Source: Apiosordaria backusii
Taxonomy: Eukaryota > Ascomycota > Sordariomycetes > Sordariales > Lasiosphaeriaceae
Direction of reading: 5' to 3'
Assembly (NCBI GenBank): GCA_030549205.1
Contig: JAUKTV010000016.1
Coordinates: forward strand, 666,431 to 730,430
DNA length: 64,000 nucleotides
The position numbers and the translations under genes were made by a program. The first letter of the stretch is position 1. Each line of letters begins with the position of its first letter. Under the pieces are notes generated by a model, which had not been told where the DNA came from, ran no database searches, and saw nothing but the letters and a program-made list of their open reading frames with translations. This document shows, in pieces, positions 56,080 to 64,000 of the stretch.

Positions 56080-58980
56080 ACTATAAAAGGTAAAGTAAAG
56101 AGCTATTTAATTATCGACTTTTAAATAATTAACCGAATTATAATATCGAACTTCTATTTACTATCCCTTATTTATACTATTATAGAGAAGTTATAAAAAA
56201 AGGCTTAAATTATAGTAGTTAATATTGTTAAATTCTTTTATTAATTTTTAATTATAAAAGAGGATAGGCTAAAACTTACTATTATTTTAAAATATAAAGT
56301 AAAAGCTATAAAGGTAGCTTTTATAGGTTTCTATAACTTCTTTCTATATATTTAATAGTAAATAGACTACTTTATTAAAAAAGTAAAACTTATTTATTAC
56401 TATACTATATATATCGATAATATCGTTATTTTTTTAAATAATAATAAAAACTATCTTAAGTATATTTAATAAGTCTTTAAAATATTTAGAAAGATTAAAT
56501 TAAGATTGTCCTTTAAAAAGTCCTTTTTAAAATACCCTTTTATTTATTTCTTTAAGTTTAAAGTAAATAGGAAAAAAATCTTTATTACTGATAAAAAAGC
56601 TAAGGCTATTTAAAACATTAAGTTCCTTACTATACTTTAAGATTTTAAGATATTTATTAAAAAGATTAGATTCCTTTATTACTTAATAGAAGGATATACT
56701 ATAAAAATAGATCCTTTATAGTAATAAAAGACAGAACTTTTAAAGGCTATTAGGATAAACAACGGTATATAAATCTCTAAAGTATAAAGAAAAGGTATTA
56801 TAAAAAAGCTTATATTTAAACTTACCGATAAGGAGGTAAAATCCTTTAAAGATATTAAGGCCGCCCTTTATTTTAAAACCGCTATTATTTACTTTAATTT
56901 AATTAAAAGACTGTATATCCTTATTAATATAAATAAAGACAGTTTTAAAGTAGTCATTTTCTATTTTAAAAAAGGATCTATATAGGATAAGGTATCTTCT
57001 TTTAACTTAATAAATATTTAATCGGTAATATACTTTAGTAAGTATATTAATATAATTAAGAAGAATTATTAATTAATAGAGTTTAAAATAACTACTATAG
57101 TCTAAATATTAAAGAAGCTTTACTTTATATTAATATTTTTAAATTATTCTATTACTATTATTACTGATGATATTGCTTTTAAAGGTTTTATTACCAATAC
57201 TAATATATATACTATAGATAGTATATAGGTAAATTAATAATTACTAATAGCTTATTTTTATTTATTTTAATACCGATTTAAAGTATAGTATATTTTAAAG
57301 AAAATTAATATAATTGCCGATAGCCTTAATTGCCTTTTTAGACTTACTTTAAAATATCCTAAAGTATTTACCTTTAATAAAATCTATATTTCCGGCTTTA
57401 TAAATAAATTAAAAGGTAATAGGATCTTACAATAATATATTTAATTTTATAACTAACTATTTTATAAAGGTTTTATATTAAAGGACCGTTTTTTCTACTT
57501 TTTTAAAAAGTTTACTGTTAAATTAAAAAAAGGATATTAATAGAACCTTTACTTTAAACTTATTATAAATAAAATCTTTAAAAAGAAGTTTAAGAAACTT
57601 TATAATTATTATTTAATAAATAGGCTTTTTTACCTTTAAAGACTAAAGATACTTTAATAACTTTATATATTTAATAATTATATAAAAGATATTTTTAAAT
57701 ATTACTATAACTATAACTTTTACTTTAGAATCTTCTGAACTTAATATTAAATTTAAAAAACCTTCTTTATTTATAACTTTAAAAAGAGAATTATAGATTA
57801 TATCCGATAGTATTCTAAATATTAAATAAGTTAAATTAACTAATAGAAGCTTATTAAAGAACTTTAGCCTATCGCTTCCTCTTTAATCCCTTTTTATACT
57901 ATTATATTTAATATTATTACCGGCCTTTCCCTATACTTTAATAAAAACTTACTTTACTAAATTATTAAATATTTAATACTTAAAACCTTTTTTATAGTAA
58001 CCTATAAATTCTTTAAAAAAAGACTAATAATCTTTAAAGTAAATTCTTATACTATTAAGATTTAAGAAAAGATCCTTTTTTAATATTTGCTTATTTATAA
58101 ATAGGAAGTTCCTTTTATAATTATTAATAATAAAGATCTTTAGTAAATAAAAGACTTTTAAAAGGAAATTTAAAAACAATTAAAAGCAAAACTCTTTATA
58201 TTTACTATATACTATCTTTAAATTAATAGATTATTAGAAAGGTATAACTAAACAGTTGAAATTACCTTTTAATTTTAAATATAAAAATACTTTAAAGAAA
58301 ATTAAATAAAGGCTATCCTCTATCTATAAGCCCTATTAAATAATTAGTACTTTAAAATAATTAAATACTTTTTAAACAAACTAGTTATTAAAAAGAAAAT
58401 ACATCTTTCCTTTTTAAAAATAGGTAGTATCTTTAAAGAACCTTAGCTTTTTTAAAATATCTTTAAGTATAATGTAAAGATAGCTATAAAGAAATCTATT
58501 AAATATATAAAAGAACGATATATTAAGTATTATCGATAAAAGGAATTTACTATTAACGATTAAATAATAATTAAGCTTTATTAAGGATATTCAATCTTTA
58601 TAGAATATAGTTAGAAATTAGCTTTATAATATAAAAGACCCTTTAAAATTAAAGGAAAGTATTTACTATTAATATATAAGCTTAAGCTTCTTTTAAATAT
58701 TAAGATCTATTTAATTATATTTATTGTATTTTTTAAAAAGATAGATACTTTTTAAAAAGACCTTTATTAATAAGCATCTTTAAAAGCTGCTTCTATAATT
58801 ATTAAAGACAATAATTAATATTTTAATCTTTATATAATATATAAAGTTAAAAGGATTGTATTATATAAAGATCGAAAGAGAGGAAAATAAATATATTAAG
58901 TATATTAGGCTAGATACTTTACTATATATAATATAGAGTTAGATAAAGAAGAATTAGAAGAAATAGCCTTTAAACTTATT
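56080..58980 (+). pseudogene. RIP-mutated Ty3/Gypsy pol relic
   Basis: Plus-strand Gypsy motifs survive between stops. RT: YTIYIDNIVIFLNNNKNYLK followed by VFKIFRKIKLRLSFKKS (about 56,400-56,520), matching the YLDDI box and the LRLSLKKC block. Then FKVNRKKIFITDKKAKAI (GF-VN...T..KI-aI) and a tether region. RNase H and integrase follow: IDYIRQYSKY (zinc finger end), INRLLERYN-stop-TVEI (the HPQTDGxxERxNQTVE block, about 58,220-58,265), then a C-terminal block LLLIYKLKLLLNIKIY and a chromodomain-like tail near 58,900. A different Gypsy lineage from the intact element. All observed stops are TAA or TAG. Confidence 0.75.
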
Positions 58981-59530
58981 CGAAAGTATAAAGTTAAGAT
59001 TAGGAAGAAAAAGAAGTTAGCTAATAATTAAAAAAAGGATTTAAAGGTATTTTCCTTTACTTTATTACTTTAAAGAAAAGGTCGGCCTTTAAAAGTTTAA
59101 AAAGACTAATCTATTAATTTAATATACCTTTATAATAAATTTAACCTTATATAAAAAGTAGTTTAAAGAAGACTTTAAGTAATAACTATTATTTATTTGC
59201 AAATAATATTTACCGGTTTTTTTTTTAAAAGGTAAAGGTAAATAAAAAAAGGCTATATTAATAAAGATACTAATAAAAATACCTTTTTAAAGCTAGGAAT
59301 TAAAAGAAAATTAAACTTTTATTTTACTTTAAGTATTTACCTTTCCTTTACTTATATTACTTTTTTTTATAAAGCCTCTTTTATAATAGTCTATCTTTCC
59401 TTAAAGAAAAAAGTATTAAAGAGCTATTACCTTTACTTTAATTAAAGGAAGGACGGTATTATAAAAGTATCTTTATAATTAGACTAAGTATTTACTTTAA
59501 TTATTAAAAGGAAGTATTAAGACTTTCTTT
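58981..59530. repeat. AT-rich DNA proximal to the telomeric unit
   Basis: Degenerate sequence following the Gypsy relic; no structure recognised. Confidence 0.4.
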
Positions 59531-61596
59531 ATTTAATAAAGTATTTACTATTAATTAAATACTTAATTAACTAACTTAGTTTTTATAGAAACTAGAGATT
59601 AAGACTAAAGCTACTAAGTACTTTCCTTAACTAAAAAGAACCTACTTAAACCTTTAAATAATATATACCTTTATTAGCTATATTAGCCTTACTTTATTTC
59701 TATACTTTATTATAATTAAAGGTAATTGCCGATTAAAGTAGGTAACTATTTTAAAAGTCTACTTTAAAGCTTTACTTTAGTTTATAATAGTTAATTAAAA
59801 GTAAAGCTTAAGACCTTCTTTATAATTATAAAAAACCCTTATTTCTTTAATAAAAGCTTTTTTTCTTTTTTAAATAATTAATAAACTGACTTTTAAACCT
59901 AATCGTTATTTTTATTACCTTACCTTTATTACTTTACCCTTTTCTTTACTATATCTTTATTTACTTTCTTTCTTTATTAATTAACTTTATAATTAACTAC
60001 TATACTTTAGCTTTTTTTAAACTTATTTTTTAAATTCTTATACTTACAATAATCTTTAAACCTTTATTTAAACTTCTTAATAAATAAATAAGTAGGCTTA
60101 TTTTTTATAACTTTACTTTTAAATCCGATAACTTTCCTTCCAGCTTACCCTATACTATAAGTACTTTTAAAAAAAGCATTAGCGCCTTCTATTATTTAAA
60201 TTACTATATTTAAAATAACCTTTTTTTTAAATATTATAAAGGAAAAGCCTTTAGAATTATTTAATAGAATTTACTTATTTACCTTACAGTTAAAGAGATA
60301 GTTAAAAACAATATAAAAGTAAATTTTAACTTTATTATTTATTAATACCTTCTTTACTTTCTTATTTACTACTATATTATTAAAAAGCTTTTATTAAGGT
60401 CTTTCTATTTTATAATCCAGTCTTCTTTATTAATTTTATAAATATCCTTATTTATAATACCTTTATTAGTAAAGAACTATACTATCCTAAAGTATATAAT
60501 TATAGAAAGTTTATTAAGTAAATATATAACTTCTTTTTTAATAAGGTCCTTCTTTTTATTAAGTTTTAACTAAACCTTTTTATTAAAAAAGATAAGTAAT
60601 ATCCTTTTAAAAGTTTCTTAATAAAAGAAGGTTAAAACTAAAGTATTTAAATAGAGAATTTTTATATTAAGTTCTTTATTAATAATATCCCTATTGCTTA
60701 TAACTTTATTAAAAGTCTTAATTTATATACTATCTTTTAATAGAAATAGTTTAAGGAAATTAAAGGACGGTTAATTTAAGATTTAATAAAGGAGCCGGTT
60801 ATTAAAAAAGAAATTTAATACAGTCCTTTTTACTTTTAACTAAAAGTTAAGTTTTTCTATTAAACTATTATTATTAAAAATATTATAAAGGATGACTTTT
60901 AAAATATCGGCTTATAATTAACTAATTGCTATATAAAGACTGGCCTTTCTATTGCCTTTACTATTTAAAAGAAACTTTATTATTAAAAGTCCTCCTTTTA
61001 TAATAATAATAGCTTTATAAATATTATCTATAATAAGGAAGTTACTATAAAGGTATATACCGTACTTTATAGCTATTTAAAAAAGAGGAAGCCTTTTAAC
61101 GATAAAAAAGAAGCTCTTTATTAGTTTTATAATATATAAGTAGCCTTTTTAAAAATCGGTATATTCTTTAAAAACTTTAAGAAATTTAATATTAAGCTTT
61201 ATTAAATAATTAAGATTAAAGGATTTAAAGGAAGTATACCTTTCTTTTTAAAAATAATAAGTAATTTCTAATTTAAATAGTAAATAAACCGGAATTTTAT
61301 AAAGAATATTAAAGTTAAATATATCCTTTACTATAAAGCTAGCCCTTTTATTAATATTCTTATTATATTAACTTTTAAGTATAATTTACCTATTATTATA
61401 GACTAAAAAGGCATTACTTATTACCTTACTACTTTACTATACTATAAAAACTTTCTTTTTTTAAATCCCTTAAATCGGTCCTTTTCTTATATTTCTATTT
61501 TTAATAAAGATAGTATTATTATTAAAATATAAAAGGTAAGATTGCTATATACTTAAAAGAAGAATGATAGCGGCTTTATTAATCTATACTAATTAA
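59531..61596 (+). repeat. Subtelomeric repeat unit, copy 1
   Basis: 2,066 bp, ATTTAATAAAGTATTTACTA to CTATACTAATTAA, directly followed by TTAGGG repeats. Repeated at 61,767-63,820. AT-rich throughout. Confidence 0.92.
60890..61592 (+). pseudogene. Unidentified coding relic abutting the telomere array
   Basis: One plus-strand frame reads protein-like for over 200 codons (TGLSIAFTI, INIIYNKEVTIKVYTVLYSY, LKKRKPFNDKKEALY, KASPFINILIILTFKYNL), interrupted only by TAA and TAG, and ends LLYT-stop-KKNDSGFINLY with a TAA just before the first TTAGGG. That pattern is what RIP does to Gln codons. I do not recognise the family; a transposon or telomere-linked gene is possible. Confidence 0.35.
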
Positions 61597-61766
61597 TTAG
61601 GGTTAGGGTTAGGGTTAGGGTTAGGGTTAGGGTTAGGGTTAGGGTTAGGGTTAGGGTTAGGGTTAGGGTTAGGGTTAGGGTTAGGGTTAGGGTTAGGGTT
61701 AGGGTTAGGGTTAGGGTTAGGGTTAGGGTTAGGGTTAGGGTTAGGGTTAGGGTTAGGGTTAGGGTT
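61597..61766 (+). repeat. Interstitial telomeric repeat array
   Basis: 170 bp of uninterrupted TTAGGG (28 units plus TT), in the same orientation as the terminal array, between two copies of the subtelomeric unit. Confidence 0.97.
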
Positions 61767-63820
61767 ATTTAATAAGTATTTACTATTAATTAAATACTTA
61801 ATTAACTAACTTAGTTTTTATAGAAACTAGAGATTAAGACTAAAGCTACTAAGTACTTTCCTTAACTAAAAAGAACCTACTTAAACCTTTAAATAATATA
61901 TACCTTTATTAGCTATATTAGCCTTACTTTATTTCTATACTTTATTATAATTAAAGGTAATTGCCGATTAAAGTAGGTAACTATTTTAAAAGTCTACTTT
62001 AAAGCTTTACTTTAGTTTATAATAGTTAATTAAAAGTAAAGCTTAAGACCTTCTTTATAATTATAAAAAACCCTTATTTCTTTAATAAAAGCTTTTTTTC
62101 TTTTTTAAATAATTAATAAACTGACTTTTAAACCTAATCGTTATTTTTATTACCTTACCTTTATTACTTTACCCTTTCTTTACTATATCTTTATTTACTT
62201 TCTTTCTTTATTAATTAACTTTATAATTAACTACTATACTTTAGCTTTTTTTAAACTTATTTTTTAAATTCTTATACTTACAATAATCTTTAAACCTTTA
62301 TTTAAACTTCTTAATAAATAAAATAAGTAGGCTTATTTTTTATAACTTTACTTTTAAATCCGATAACTTTCCTTCCAGCTTACCCTATACTATAAGTACT
62401 TTTAAAAAAAGCATTAGCGCCTTCTATTATTTAAATTACTATATTTAAAATAACCTTTTTTTTTAAATATTATAAAGGAAAAGCCTTTAGAATTATTTAA
62501 TAGAATTTACTTATTTACCTTACAGTTAAAGAGATAGTTAAAAACAATATAAAAGTAAATTTTAACTTTATTATTTATTAATACCTTCTTTACTTTCTTA
62601 TTTACTACTATATTATTAAAAAAGCTTTTATTAAGGTCTTTCTATTTTATAATCCAGTCTTCTTTATTAATTTTATAAATATCCTTATTTATAATACCTT
62701 TATTAGTAAAGAACTATACTATCCTAAGTATATAATTATAGAAAGTTTATTAAGTAAATATATAACTTCTTTTTTAATAAGGTCCTTCTTTTATTAAGTT
62801 TTAACTAAACCTTTTTATTAAAAAAGATAAGTAATATCCTTTTAAAAGTTCTTAATAAAGAAGGTTAAAACTAAAGTATTTAAATAGAGAATTTTTATAT
62901 TAAGTTCTTTATTAATAATATCCCTATTGCTTATAACTTTATTAAAAGTCTTAATTTATATACTATCTTTTAATAGAAATAGTTTAAGGAAATTAAAGGA
63001 CGGTTAATTAAGATTTAATAAAGGAGCCGGTTATTAAAAAAGAAATTTAATACAGTCCTTTTTACTTTTAACTAAAAGTTAAGTTTTTCTATTAAACTAT
63101 TATTATTAAAAATATTATAAAGGATGACTTTTAAAATATCGGCTTATAATTAACTAATTGCTATATAAAGACTGGCCTTTCTATTGCCTTTACTATTTAA
63201 AAGAAACTTTATTATTAAAAGTCCTCCTTTTATAATAATAATAGCTTTATAAATATTATCTATAATAAGGAAGTTACTATAAAGGTATATACCGTACTTT
63301 ATAGCTATTTAAAAAAGAGGAAGCCTTTTAACGATAAAAAAGAAGCTCTTTATTAGTTTTATAATATATAAGTAGCCTTTTTAAAAATCGGTATATCTTT
63401 AAAAACTTTAAGAAATTTAATATTAAGCTTTATTAAATAATTAAGATTAAAGGATTTAAAGGAAGTATACCTTTCTTTTAAAATAATAAGTAATTTCTAA
63501 TTTAAATAGTAAATAAACCGGAATTTTATAAAGAATATTAAAGTTAAATATATCCTTTACTATAAAGCTAGCCCTTTTATTAATATTCTTATTATATTAA
63601 CTTTAAGTATAATTTACCTATATTATAGACTAAAAAGGCATTACTTATTACCTTACTACTTTACTATACTATAAAAACTTTCTTTTTTAAATCCCTTAAA
63701 TCGGTCCTTTTCTTATATTTCTATTTTTAATAAAGATAGTATTATTATTAAAATATAAAGGTAGATTGCTATATACTTAAAAGAAGAATGATAGCGGCTT
63801 TATTAATCTATACTAATTAA
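61767..63820 (+). repeat. Subtelomeric repeat unit, copy 2
   Basis: 2,054 bp. Matches copy 1 with no base substitution that I can see, but with roughly 15-20 single-base length differences in A/T runs (for example AATAAAGT against AATAAGT, CCTAAAG against CCTAAG), mostly making copy 2 shorter. Confidence 0.92.
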
Positions 63821-64000
63821 TTAGGGTTAGGGTTAGGGTTAGGGTTAGGGTTAGGGTTAGGGTTAGGGTTAGGGTTAGGGTTAGGGTTAGGGTTAGGGTT
63901 AGGGTTAGGGTTAGGGTTAGGGTTAGGGTTAGGGTTAGGGTTAGGGTTAGGGTTAGGGTTAGGGTTAGGTAGGGTTAGGGTTAGGGTTAGGGTTAGGGTT
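63821..64000 (+). repeat. Terminal telomere array
   Basis: 180 bp of TTAGGG to the window end, with one shortened unit near 63,965-63,974 (TTAGGTAGGG). The G-rich strand points outward, so this is a right chromosome end. Confidence 0.97.

Noticed and set aside
53607..59530. Complete LTR structure for the mutated Gypsy relic
   Set aside because: Pol motifs are clear but I found no matching terminal repeats or target duplication.
61597..61766. CRISPR-like array
   Set aside because: Perfect TTAGGG with no spacers; telomeric repeat in a eukaryote.

Overview
The window is the right-hand end of a fungal chromosome. It closes in TTAGGG repeats whose G-rich strand runs outward, and its genes carry short (50-102 nt) GT-AG introns. 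The protein families (GH128-like GPI protein, YVC1/TRPY channel, BBE-type FAD oxidase, BCS1-like AAA, SET protein, secreted GDPD) and the AT-rich, stop-riddled transposon relics typical of repeat-induced point mutation (RIP) point to a filamentous ascomycete. Sordariomycetes is my best guess; no rRNA or marker gene confirms it.

Region 1, about 1-25,500, is ordinary gene-bearing DNA. In order: partial aminoglycoside-phosphotransferase-like gene (+), BCS1-like AAA ATPase (+), YVC1-like channel (-), GH128-like protein lacking the acid/base Glu (+), short-chain dehydrogenase (-), pyridoxamine-oxidase-like protein (-), C2H2-like nuclear protein (+), SET-domain protein with a signal peptide (+), BBE-like oxidase (+), secreted GDPD (+), broken AAA paralogue (+), pepsin-like membrane protein that has lost both catalytic motifs (+), and a minus-strand gene broken by two TAG codons. 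Genes become broken or atypical toward the telomere. I see no biosynthetic cluster or operon-like unit.

Region 2, about 26,040-59,530, is AT-rich DNA built from nested retrotransposons. A GC-normal Ty3/Gypsy chromovirus (27,528-34,751, minus) has LTRs that read as identical and a 5-bp target duplication. It carries an antisense ORF with a Zn2Cys6-like motif and a self-priming-type primer site. Two mutated Ty1/Copia copies (35,493-43,101 plus; 45,565-53,601 minus) each have 834-bp LTRs and 5-bp target duplications. The second is interrupted by a solo LTR (51,022-51,446) related to the Gypsy element. A mutated Ty3/Gypsy coding relic lies at about 56.1-59.0 kb.

Region 3, 59,531-64,000, is a subtelomeric unit of about 2.06 kb present twice in tandem. 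The copies are separated by a 170-bp interstitial TTAGGG array, and a terminal TTAGGG array follows the second. They appear to differ only by single-base homopolymer indels. Together with four coding frame breaks that would each be repaired by one extra base in a G/C run, this raises the possibility of consensus errors in the assembly.

Intron boundaries were placed by hand from splice consensus and family conservation. No alignments or searches were run.
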